A DNA stretch of 64,000 nucleotides from Isoetes taiwanensis (lineage: Eukaryota; Streptophyta; Lycopodiopsida; Isoetales; Isoetaceae), in contig JAJEKV010000124.1 in assembly GCA_021234155.1 (NCBI GenBank), positions 746,001 to 810,000 on the forward strand, written 5' to 3'. The notes beneath the pieces were generated by a model that was not told the origin of the DNA, ran no database searches, and saw only the letters and a program-made list of their open reading frames with translations. Position numbers and translations under genes: made by a program. Below are positions 1 through 8,070 of the stretch, one piece after another; positions within the stretch are counted from its first letter, which is position 1, and each line of letters starts with the position of its first letter.

Positions 1-13
1 AGCATTCACATAC

Positions 14-690
14 GTATAAGCAATAAGAACCAATCTACCAACCAAATGGCACCATTTGCTTGGTAGATTGCTTCTCTTTGTGTTGCGTTCTGTAGAGATG
101 TGTTCTTTTTGTGTTGCGTTCTGTTTGCATTCTCCTACGAGTCGTAGGTGCTCGACCCAGTCAGAGCCACTCTCCTTCGAACCATCTTCCTCGAATATTG
201 CGAAGGGGAGGGGCTCGGACTGGGTGGAGGCACATGCGACCAAACACAGGGAAATGCATTCGAACTGCTTCCACGTGCTTAGGCACTGAACTCGGATGCA
301 AATGGCGCCATGGCGCCATGACGCCATTTGCCTACTCGTCTGGGCTGCCTGCTTGTTAAAACCAGACGACTAGGCAAATGGCGCCATGCGCCATTTGCAT
401 CCGAGTTCAGTGCATAAACACAGAAGCACACATATGTATCAGAAATAAGAACCAATCTACCAACCAAATGGCGCCATCGCGCCATTTACTTGGTAGCTTG
501 CTTCCAATTGTGTTTCGTTCTGTACACTCTCCTACGATTCGTAGGTGCCTCTACCCAGTCAGAGCCACTCTCCTTCGAACCATCATCCTCGAATATTGCG
601 AAGGGGAGGGGCTCGGACTGGGTGGAGGCCTCTGTGACCAAACGCAGGGAAATGCATTCGAACTGCTTCTATGTGCTTATGCACTGAACT
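14..690. repeat. Diverged direct repeat, about 415-bp period
   Basis: Two similar blocks (about 14-282 and 426-688) share long identical stretches, including AACCAATCTACCAACCAAAT and the segment around the shared CGAATATTGCGAAGGGGAGG. The spacing is about 410-415 bp. Short ORFs here are by-products of the repeat and I do not call them genes. The block precedes the methyltransferase/H3/X cassette and could belong to the 5' part of that element, which is inference. Confidence 0.75.
283..413. repeat. Fold-back inverted repeat
   Basis: The left arm begins GCACTGAACTCGGATGCAAA at 283. The right arm ends with its reverse complement at 413. A second pairing block (GCCATTTGCCT..CGTCTGG against CCAGACGA..AGGCAAATGGC) continues toward a loop near 345-360. 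The arms contain repeated palindromic GGCGCC. A third, single copy of the inner part lies near 694-732. It looks like a small fold-back transposon or a palindromic element end. Confidence 0.75.
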
Positions 691-1037
691 GATGTATTTG
701 CTTAGTCGTCTAGTCTGCCTGCTTGTTCCAACTAGAGTTATTGATGCCTCTTTGTTACTGATGCCTATTTGTTGCAGCTATATTATGTCCGGAAACACAG
801 TTTCAATCCGACCAAACTATCATGCTGACAGACAGGAACTGGTGCATGGAAATAATGCGGGTGAGCCCCTCTGCTTCTACAGGCTCGAAAGGAGACTGCA
901 GAAGAGAGCTCTGCCTGCTTATAAAGGAGACAGCCCCAGAATCAGCCGGAATTTACCAGCCGGGTATCTTGGTCAACATGAAGATGGTTACCAAGAGCGG
1001 TCGGGATGATTAGATACGGGTGGTCTGTGAGGATACT
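691..1037. other. Noncoding stretch upstream of the cassette
   Basis: I see no convincing gene. It holds a diverged third copy of the inner fold-back sequence (about 694-732) and short open frames without recognisable motifs. Confidence 0.5.
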
Positions 1038-1791
1038 ATGCAGCAGAGAATAATTGTCTACTATGTGGACTGGAAGTTTTATGATCCCACTGTAATGTCT
1101 GCTAGTATTGCAAATGTAGATGGTTCGGCGAAGAAGCAAGGCTGGGCGCTGCCATCATACAACAGCTTTGAAGAAGCTGACATCAAAGGTCCACAAGAAA
1201 TCTTGAGGGGCTTTATGATTCTTCGCAATCGTATGAACGAGTCGAAAAACTCGCCTTCACTCGTTGTCAAGGCATTAGCCCAGCAGAAACTACCCGTCAT
1301 TGTGGACACGGCCTGGCTACAAACAGTTAGCAGGAAGAAGACAAGACAAACTAAGGAGGCAGCTGCAGCTGCAGCCGAAAAAGACTCCTCATCTGCTATT
1401 GAGGATGTTGGCCAGGAAACTGGGAAGGAAAGGCGGCGGGCAATGGGAAAGTTAAGAGAAAGGATCACGAAGATCCTGAGAAAGAAAAGAAAGAAAAGAG
1501 GGAAAAGAAAGAAAAGAGGGAAAAGAAAGAAAAGAAGGAAAAGAAAGACAAGGACAGGGACGAGAAAGGGCAGAAGGAAGGAAAGGCGGGACAGGAAAAG
1601 GAGGGAAAGGAAGGGGAGCCAAAGGAAATGGAAGGGAAAAAGAAGAAGAAGAAGCACAGGCTAGAGACCTCTGAGAAGGAGAGGACACCTAAAAAACAAA
1701 GGAGAGAGACTCAGACTCCTAGTCCTGCTGGAAGTCCAAGACGGAAGGAGAGGAGCGACGAGCAGGCCAGAAGTGGTGGTGACATTCCTCC
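1038..1791 (+). pseudogene. Lys/Arg/Glu-rich protein segment, frameshifted, upstream of the methyltransferase-like ORF
   Basis: An open frame runs from ATG 1038 (possible GTG at 1020) to 1664. Its first ~110 codons look like ordinary protein sequence with no family I recognise. From about 1430 the better frame changes to one encoding KEKKEKREKK-type repeats, then a Ser/Thr/Pro/Arg-rich stretch to about 1800. A stop in the third frame just before 1792 separates it from the next ORF. The likeliest reading is one ancestral gene with a basic, nucleic-acid-binding-like linker and a C-terminal methyltransferase-like domain, now broken by one or two indels. The purine-rich tract makes a false 192-aa antisense ORF. 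It could instead be a separate small basic protein. Confidence 0.5.
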
Positions 1792-3339
1792 ATGCGTGGT
1801 AAGCAACCAAAAGATTTCAACCAGTGGGTCTTCATGCCAGAGGATATTTTTCAGCTATTCATGTCCCTATGGAACTTGTGGAAATCTTGCAAGCTAAAAG
1901 ATAATAAGGGACAAACTATTACCTGTAACTGGGCAAAAGAGTGTGACTACTTCAGTCAGACCTACCTGAGGTGCATGAGGGGTCTCAACTATGAAGACTG
2001 TCGGATTTTGTTCCAGGAAGTGCTGGACGGAAAGACCTACGTGAAGGTCACTACTGATTATACAGGTAAGCAATTCTTCAAGACAAGGGCAAAGATACTA
2101 CGATCTATATCGTTCTTGAAGAAGGAGATTTTTGAATATGTGAAGGATAATTTTCCGAAGAAGTTCACATCCTTCACTGATCTCAGTACTGCCGTGGCGG
2201 GCTTCGAGGATACCGACTTGATTTCCATGGCCACCTTGCATAGTAAATGGGTTGAAGTTGGAGTGACCAAGGAAGGAGTTTTCGGTAACGTGCCACCTGC
2301 CTTGGCAAGATTTATACGCAATGCTGTCTTGCACAGAGAGGATACTGAAGACTTCCGTTGCGAAGTTGAACTAACAGACAGCATGGGGCAAGTTGTTTGC
2401 ACTCCTGTGCCAGCATCCTTGATAGTCCTGAACACTAGAGGCATAACTCCAATGTGGGACAAAACCACACTATCTAACTTTTTTAATACAGCTGTAAAGA
2501 ACACCACAGCTGATTCTTTCTGGATAGTGTGCTTTGCAAGGCCAGAGCATAATTTTTTGATTTCATCTGTGTTGGATAATCTGGATTCCAGATCCAGAGT
2601 TTTTATTGGCATGTATGAGGACGAATACAAAAATCTGCTTGCCACAGGAGTTCAGGAGGCCCATGCACTAGTGTACGCCACAAAAATTCAGGCCACTGCT
2701 GGTGATCTTGTCGATGAAATTGACCTCAGATTCCCATTTGCCGATCATCCTCAAGAACTGCCACCAGTTCCGGTACCTAATGAAGAAGACGCAGACGGGG
2801 AAACCGAGGCTATGGCCGGGAAGCTCTGCTACAGTAGATTCAGGTACAGCTGGCAAAGCTTGCCAGGGGACATAATGATGAGAAACCAGCTGGGGCCTGC
2901 CACATGCTCCTATCTCATGCAGAAAATGGTACTGCCAGGAACAGGAGTGTTTGATTACTTCTCCTGTGGTTCGTTTGGCCGGGCTTCATTGATGAATAAG
3001 AGATTTTGCATTGTGTTCGAAAGTGACCCGGTTAAGCAGCAGTGCTTACAGGGCATTCTTGGTAGGCTTCACCGCCTCCTGAATCCTATCATCGCAGCAG
3101 TTCATGTGACAGAGAGACAAGGTGCTGTTGTTGAAGAAGCTGTAGATCCACCAAATCCAGTGATGCCTGAAGCTCAACCCGATGTGGACTATGATGTGAT
3201 CAAGAATATACAATTCAATCTGGACATTCTTGATGATCCCAATTTCACTGCCACAGTGTTCGAGAGCTTTCAAGGAGATCCTATGGGTGCTTCTTCTAGC
3301 CATGGCACTGGCGATGCGGAACCTGATCCTGCTGCATAG
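1792..3339 (+). CDS. 515-aa protein with a degenerate beta-class DNA methyltransferase-like domain
   Basis: The frame is uninterrupted for 515 codons from ATG 1792. The C-terminal part, residues ~353-425, follows the pattern of bacterial-type N4-cytosine/N6-adenine methyltransferases: LPGD, a helix, then GTGVFDYFSCGSFGRASL (383-400) where the family has VLDPFxGSGTT, then RFCIVFESDP, where the acidic residue would bind SAM. Residues ~207-260 look like the target-recognition strand, but the catalytic D/N/S-PP-Y motif appears to be replaced by NTRG (214-217). The order, motif IV before motif I, is that of the beta class. Residues 1-200 match nothing I know; 320-345 is a Pro/Glu-rich linker and the tail is acidic. 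If the fold is right it may bind SAM or DNA without methylating. It lies 160 bp before the H3-like gene on the same strand. Fold assignment is by motif reading only. Confidence 0.6.
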   Translation: MRGKQPKDFNQWVFMPEDIFQLFMSLWNLWKSCKLKDNKGQTITCNWAKECDYFSQTYLRCMRGLNYEDCRILFQEVLDGKTYVKVTTDYTGKQFFKTRAKILRSISFLKKEIFEYVKDNFPKKFTSFTDLSTAVAGFEDTDLISMATLHSKWVEVGVTKEGVFGNVPPALARFIRNAVLHREDTEDFRCEVELTDSMGQVVCTPVPASLIVLNTRGITPMWDKTTLSNFFNTAVKNTTADSFWIVCFARPEHNFLISSVLDNLDSRSRVFIGMYEDEYKNLLATGVQEAHALVYATKIQATAGDLVDEIDLRFPFADHPQELPPVPVPNEEDADGETEAMAGKLCYSRFRYSWQSLPGDIMMRNQLGPATCSYLMQKMVLPGTGVFDYFSCGSFGRASLMNKRFCIVFESDPVKQQCLQGILGRLHRLLNPIIAAVHVTERQGAVVEEAVDPPNPVMPEAQPDVDYDVIKNIQFNLDILDDPNFTATVFESFQGDPMGASSSHGTGDAEPDPAA

Positions 3340-3499
3340 CCTGAATTTTTTGTGACTATAATGTAAATTGTACAATAATACTTTTATAAACAGACTATCT
3401 CTTCCGAGTCCTTGCCTGCTGTGGCAAATTTATGGATATGCAGATCTATGAATTTGGAAATTTTTACTGATTTTGTCCTGATCATCAAGAGAAACCCAA

Positions 3500-4398
3500 A
3501 AATCAGAAACATGGGGACGAGGAGGAAGAAAATGAGGAGGACCATGCAACAACAAAAGAGCTGGCCCATCGCACCAAGAAAGTCAACAAGAAGAAGAGGG
3601 CAGCCAAAAGAAGGAGACTTGCAGAGAAGGCGAAACTCCTGAAGCAGAGAGAGGTCAAGGCCTCAAGGGTAAAGACCCAGCGGTCCCAAAGAACCCTCGA
3701 GGAAAACCAAGAGCACACCCAACAAAGGGGTCAAAATAACAGAGAGTGAGCCAGATAGGCCGGCATCGTCCTCATCAGAAACATAGTCGGACGATGATGC
3801 TTGGAGGATTCCCCCCCAGACGGAAGGATCAGGAAGTCGTAGCACCAACTCCCTACCCGACATGGCCGAATGCAATTACAGATCCAAAGAAGGTCATATG
3901 TACTCAAGCACGAGCGGGACCACAAGAAGAAGCTGAGGGAGTACAAGGAGTACATGAAGAAGTATGAGGGCATACTCCAAGTATTACGAGGAAAATAAGG
4001 TGACATACATGGAAGGAGGAAGGCCAACAAAAGAGAACACCTTGAATCCACCCCCGGAACGACCCGTACCGCCAAAGAAGCCCATGAAGAGGAAGACAAA
4101 CTCGTTCTTCGCTAAAACTGCTCGGGAGATTCGGCATTTCCAGAGGAGCTATGGACTTCTCATCCCAAGGGTCGCATTTGCAAGACTGATCCGTGAGATC
4201 TTGCAAGTATTCGACAAGGAGAAGCGAGTAACAGACGACATGTTCCTTGCATTACAGGAAGCAGTTGAGCAGAAGCTGTTACAGCATTTTGAAGACTCCT
4301 TAGCATGTGCTCTTCATGCGAAAAGAGTCATGTGCATGACGGGGAATGAAGCTGGCCAGATTTATAAAGAAAGGGGATTGTTAAATATGTACTTATAA
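3500..4398 (+). pseudogene. Divergent histone H3-like gene, copy 1 (core ORF 3964-4398 intact)
   Basis: The 144-codon frame at 3964-4398 ends in a complete H3-type histone fold (about residues 52-137). REIRHFQ, LLIP, RLIREI, ALQEA, FED and HAKRV all fall where canonical H3 has REIRRYQ, LLIR, RLVREI, ALQEA, FED and HAKRV. Upstream (3500-3960), other frames encode an acidic stretch (EEEENEED) followed by a Lys/Arg-rich linker, matching the acidic-then-basic middle of the second copy at 46.5 kb. Those pieces are in different frames with stops, so the N-terminal half is broken. I do not find the MARTKQTARK tail here. The 3964 ATG is simply the first in the core frame. A centromeric H3 variant is less likely, given the position inside a mobile cassette and the shared layout with the second copy. 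Confidence 0.75.
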
Positions 4399-4516
4399 AT
4401 TTTTGTAAATATAAAAAGTATTTTAATTAAGTTGCAAAGTGTAATAATGTAGTTAATATGTTTGTATTGATGGCATATGTAACTTGTATTAATTAATTTG
4501 GGCAAAAAGTTACAGA

Positions 4517-4802
4517 ATAGACCCCCACCCCTCACAGAGTGCGCCAGGACCCTTTTCAAAAATTTTGAACAGGCCTCTTGTGCATTGTGTGAGTGTTTGG
4601 TCACTGATCTATGCCTAGACAAGTCCAAAACCAGAAACTAAGAGTATAGCCCAGCTTAACTCCACGAGATAAGTAGGATTCTACCCTCATAAAAAAATTT
4701 TGAAGTCACCTAGGTTCCAAATAGGAGTCCACCCCTCACAAAGTGCGCCCAGACCACTTTCAAAAATTTTGAACAGGCATCTCGTGCACTGTGTGAGTGG
4801 TC
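4517..4802. repeat. Pair of ~83-bp direct repeats between H3-like and X genes (copy 1)
   Basis: Blocks at about 4517-4600 and 4720-4802 share CACCCCTCACA, TTCAAAAATTTTGAACAGGC and GTGTGAGTG in the same order, about 203 bp apart. The copy-2 element has a repeat pair of similar size at the same place (47.85-48.12 kb), but of different sequence. Confidence 0.75.
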
Positions 4803-4955
4803 CAAGTTAAATAGCCATAGCTCATCTAAACTACCTCCAAATTAGATGAAATTTATTGCAGTAGGATCATTAGGAAGTCCTTTAGATACTTATAACTTTA
4901 GACCATCTATCAAATACCTAATATGATCTTGAAGTTCCTAAAAAAATTCCACAAC

Positions 4956-4963
4956 TATAAATA
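4956..4963 (+). promoter_or_regulatory. Candidate TATA box of gene X, copy 1
   Basis: TATAAATA begins 119 bp before the X start codon at 5075. The second copy of X has TATAAAAA 117 bp before its ATG. Both are followed by a similar CCTCATTTG. Conservation of motif and spacing between copies supports a real promoter. Confidence 0.6.
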
Positions 4964-5074
4964 TGACCACGACCCTCATTTGCACCCCACAGTTTCACTC
5001 CTCACTCCAAGGCAGTTTTCCTGCTCCCAGAGGCACTTGCATATCTATTTGTTAATCCCATCCATATTAGCACA

Positions 5075-6421
5075 ATGGCCACTTCTTCATTCAGGTGATG
5101 GTACAACGCCACTGCTCATGTGGCAGAGGCTGACATCAATTCTGTCTTCACTGTTTTCCAGAAGGAGATTGATGTGGATGCTACCCTAAACACCACACCA
5201 TTCTACCAAGACATCATGAGAGACTTCCAAGCCAAGATATGCCCTTCACTGGTAGACCTTCCCCCATGCATAGGCTACTTTGCACCTAAAACAGGTCTTC
5301 GAGCAGCATTGAGCAATGTTCCAAACATCGACAAGTACTTAGAAAATAGAGTTGTTTGCATGCCTATTTATATGACCATATACATAAACAGGAAGAGATA
5401 CTTCTCATACACTGCTGTTGTAGCCATCTTCTTGTCTCATAGGGCCCAAACTCAAATAGGACAACCCTCCATTCAGCCAATGGACATAGAACTCACTGCC
5501 TCAGCAGTAGAAGAATAGTTGCTCTTAGAGTATGAAGGGTTAGAACAGGAGGAGGATGGAAAAGGAGGATAAGGTTACGACGTCGAAAACCTCATCGACA
5601 TTGACCCTATCCAAGAACGACAGCAAGCAGAACAAGACCTTTAGGGCTTCGACGAAGGCTTGAGGATGACAAGAACAGCTCCCCCACTTACGTTAGGCAT
5701 CACCAGCGTAACCCCGGTCATTATTGAAGGCCAATAGTACCTGATGATGCACGACATAAAGAACCTCCCAGAGTGCACAGACAGAGGGCACAGATTGGAC
5801 GAGCTCCTACATCTCCTACGCCAACAGCCCGACCTCGATGACTTCATCGACCGAAAAATGCAAGACTTCCTTATCAGCATCAGGGAAGCCCACACCTACA
5901 CTGCATAGTCATTATCCGACATCGAAGGCTACAACAGTATTCGGCAGATGATGACACAACAGGAGTTGCCCCCAAAGGAAGAATTCATTGCCATCCAGGA
6001 ACGGATGGGCATTCCAGGCAAGACGACGAGCGCACTCCTACCCAGCTCTTCACCAGCATTGCCAACTGGGATCGAAAGTGGCGAGATCAACTTGACCTCT
6101 TCCAGGTCCATGTTCACAAATTATAGGGACCTGATAGCAATATTGGTGGATGAGTACCCCAGAAGGCACAGGGCCGGCATCAGAACTGGAGAAGAGGTTG
6201 CAGAGGGAGGACATGACAAGGCCCTCAGGTTCTACCTTCAGCTTCTCACCGACGGAAGGATAGCAGTGATACATCGACAGTTCAACCCACGGGGAGAAGA
6301 AGGGGTGTTCATGCTCATTGCCCTCTCGAGATTTGGTAGACATGCTCGGATGCCTCCGAACATCGACCACGGCATACTAGTGAAGAGGATAATAGCCCTG
6401 AGCATCTTCGACAACACCTAG
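5075..6421 (+). pseudogene. Protein X, copy 1: one 449-codon frame with six in-frame stops and no frameshift
   Basis: From ATG 5075 to the TAG after 6418 a single frame is homologous end to end with the X gene at 48.4-49.9 kb. Both begin MA.SSF and share RWYN/WYN, TPFYQDI/TPYYTDI, PSIQP, ALRFYL/ALRYYL, PRGEE and FGRHAR/FGQHAR. The frame is broken only by stops at 5096 (TGA), 5516 (TAG), 5570 (TAA), 5642 (TAG), 5735 (TAG) and 5906 (TAG). I see no indel that shifts the frame. I recognise no domain. The product looks soluble, with an acidic middle and a conserved C-terminal ~100 residues. It follows the H3-like gene in both elements, so the two probably form a functional pair. TGA 5096 falls where an Arg codon would fit, and all six stops are one C-to-T change from CAG, CAA or CGA. 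Confidence 0.75.
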
Positions 6422-7042
6422 TTATTCATTAAAGCCTAGTTATGAATACATACTGACGTTAGAGGGGGACATTGTTGGGTCACTGTCGTTGGTAAACGTT
6501 GTTCAATGTGTTTAATCTTCAAGAGTATAGGGTATACATTATTTGGGTTATTATTTTTAGTAAATATTGTTCAATGTGTGAGTTTTTAAAACTATGGAAT
6601 GGTGTTGGCAATATTGAGTTAAACACACGCTAGTCTTATTGGTTGTGTACCTTGTGCTCGTATTATTCTAGGCGCAAGATGATTAGAGCATGAAACCATA
6701 TGTAGTTGGACTTTAAAAAGGCTTCATTAGTAGGGACATTTTTTTCAGTTGTTATAAAATGTTCCAATTTTCAAGTATTCTTTTGGCTGAGGCAAAGGTT
6801 CAGTGGCAGATAAGGCATCACGTGATGCCGCTTCACCTGGCGCCCAGTGATCTTCATGCCTTTTGGACGACTGTAGGTGTCGTGAGGCCCTCTTCTTAGT
6901 GCTGCAGATGCCTGTCTCCAATTTGGATGATCCCTTTCTGTTGTATTTGAGCCTGGCAGAAGGAGAACGAGGTGAGCGACCTGCACAGATAACAGGTTAG
7001 GGAGTTCAGCTTTGATTGTTTTTTTGTAGTTGTTTGTTGATC
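6422..7042. other. Region after cassette 1 with polypurine tract and LTR-like start
   Basis: AGAGGGGGAC at 6461-6470 is followed by TGTTGGGTCA from 6473, the arrangement of a polypurine tract and the first bases of a 3' LTR. Two related stretches containing GTTCAATGTGT follow (about 6509 and 6569). I could not find the end of an LTR or a matching 5' copy in the window. No gene is seen. Confidence 0.35.
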
Positions 7043-7642
7043 ATGTCTGTTATAAGAAGGGCAACCAGAAAAGGCAGAGCTGCTGCTGCCCATGGGCCGA
7101 TCCCTTCTTCGATGCCTGTGGATTCAAATTCCGTGCAGACTGAGACTTCCTGCATGCCTGCTCTTGCCATGCCTAACCTTGCACAGAGCTGGGATGCAAT
7201 AGATGTTTCTGTCACACTGGCCTTGTCTGGTCAGGATGTTCCCTGTAGTTTCTTTGATGCCCTTTCTTCCTTCTACGATAGGAGATGCCTTGCTGGTGTA
7301 GTTGCCCTGGAGAGGGGGTCTTCTGCCGATCACCTCCATGTGCAGGTTGTGCTTAGAGCCCGCTACAAGACTCCTAAGGCCCTGAACGAGGCTATCAAAA
7401 GGGACTTTAATTGGTCCTGTAAGCCAGCCGGCGTTATCGTAGTATGCAAGGTCCTCAAGAATAACAAGCTGCATTGCTTCGAGGGCATGTTGGGATACTG
7501 CATAAAAGACGTATGCAAGGTGCATTACTCCTGCCACCTGCACAATATATCCGAATCGATGATTGAGAAGGAAAAAGATTCGTATGTAAGATGGGGTGCT
7601 GGGGATACAAAGGGCCTGTGTGTGTTGGATAACAGCTTCTGA
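7043..7642 (+). CDS. HUH-endonuclease (Rep-like) domain protein, 199 aa
   Basis: The start is ATG 7043, first in the frame. Residues ~55-165 read as a replication-initiator HUH nuclease: a strand with VTLALSG where motif 1 would be, then VVALERGSSADHLHVQVVL (86-104) with the metal-binding pair H97 and H99, then GYCIKD (151-156) with Tyr152 and Lys155 in the YxxK arrangement of motif 3. Single-Tyr YxxK is typical of CRESS/geminivirus-type and related Rep proteins. Helitrons usually have two tyrosines. No superfamily-3 helicase follows. Rep would nick and join single-stranded DNA. The ORF has no stop or shift, so it may be a recent or maintained copy. It may be exon 1 of a gene continuing at 7717. 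Assignment rests on motifs and is not confirmed by alignment. Confidence 0.6.
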   Translation: MSVIRRATRKGRAAAAHGPIPSSMPVDSNSVQTETSCMPALAMPNLAQSWDAIDVSVTLALSGQDVPCSFFDALSSFYDRRCLAGVVALERGSSADHLHVQVVLRARYKTPKALNEAIKRDFNWSCKPAGVIVVCKVLKNNKLHCFEGMLGYCIKDVCKVHYSCHLHNISESMIEKEKDSYVRWGAGDTKGLCVLDNSF

Positions 7643-7716
7643 ACAAGGCAGCGCACTTTGTTTTTTACCACGGTGGTCGTAGGTTGACTCCTAGTTTGAC
7701 GTTCACAATTTGCAGG

Positions 7717-8070
7717 ATGCTGAGAAGTGGAAAATATACTTTGAGCAGCACTTGGATCATTCCATCCAACACTGCCTATGTGAACGAGCATAGAGTCCGT
7801 GCTGCTTGGAGGGTTCTGTTGAATCCCGCTCACTGTATGCCATCTGATGTTAGAACTATTCTCTTTTATTTACCTGCAGGTTATGTGCCTGTTGAATGGA
7901 ATGGGCCTGGCCGCTGCCAATATTGGGATGATTCTGTGCCATTTAATGAGATGGATTGTAATTTTCAGGATATTCATGATCCATCCTTTAGCCCTGATCT
8001 TGAAATCCCTGATCATGGTGTGGATTACATCCCCATCCACACTGGGGATCATACCATGGCAGTTGGCTGA
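7717..8070 (+). CDS. Rep-associated module, possible second exon
   Basis: Right after TTTGCAG, a good splice acceptor, an open frame encodes SSTWIIPSNTAYVNEHRVRA followed by AWRVLLNPAHC, and ends at TGA 8070. The same module occurs on the minus strand at 43,128-43,379 (AWVLPMNYAFI followed by CVEAAWRIILNPSH). So it is a dispersed, repeated protein segment and not a chance ORF. Its function is unknown to me. It may be the C-terminal part of the HUH protein, but no clear GT donor in the right phase was confirmed. The C-terminal ~50 residues are acidic and Pro/His-rich. Confidence 0.5.
   Translation: MLRSGKYTLSSTWIIPSNTAYVNEHRVRAAWRVLLNPAHCMPSDVRTILFYLPAGYVPVEWNGPGRCQYWDDSVPFNEMDCNFQDIHDPSFSPDLEIPDHGVDYIPIHTGDHTMAVG

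Noticed and set aside
1079-1657. 192-aa minus-strand ORF rich in Leu/Phe
   Set aside because: It is the antisense of the Lys/Glu-rich tract; the purine repeat leaves no stops on the other strand.
3500-4398. Host centromeric H3 (CENH3) gene
   Set aside because: The gene pairs with X inside mobile elements, has a broken N-terminal half and lacks the expected intron-rich host gene structure.
5075-6421. Stops in X removed by U-to-C RNA editing
   Set aside because: Such editing is known in organelles of ferns and hornworts, not for nuclear transposon genes. Deamination is simpler.
7043-7642. Helitron Rep/helicase
   Set aside because: Only one Tyr in the YxxK motif and no helicase downstream in the region examined.
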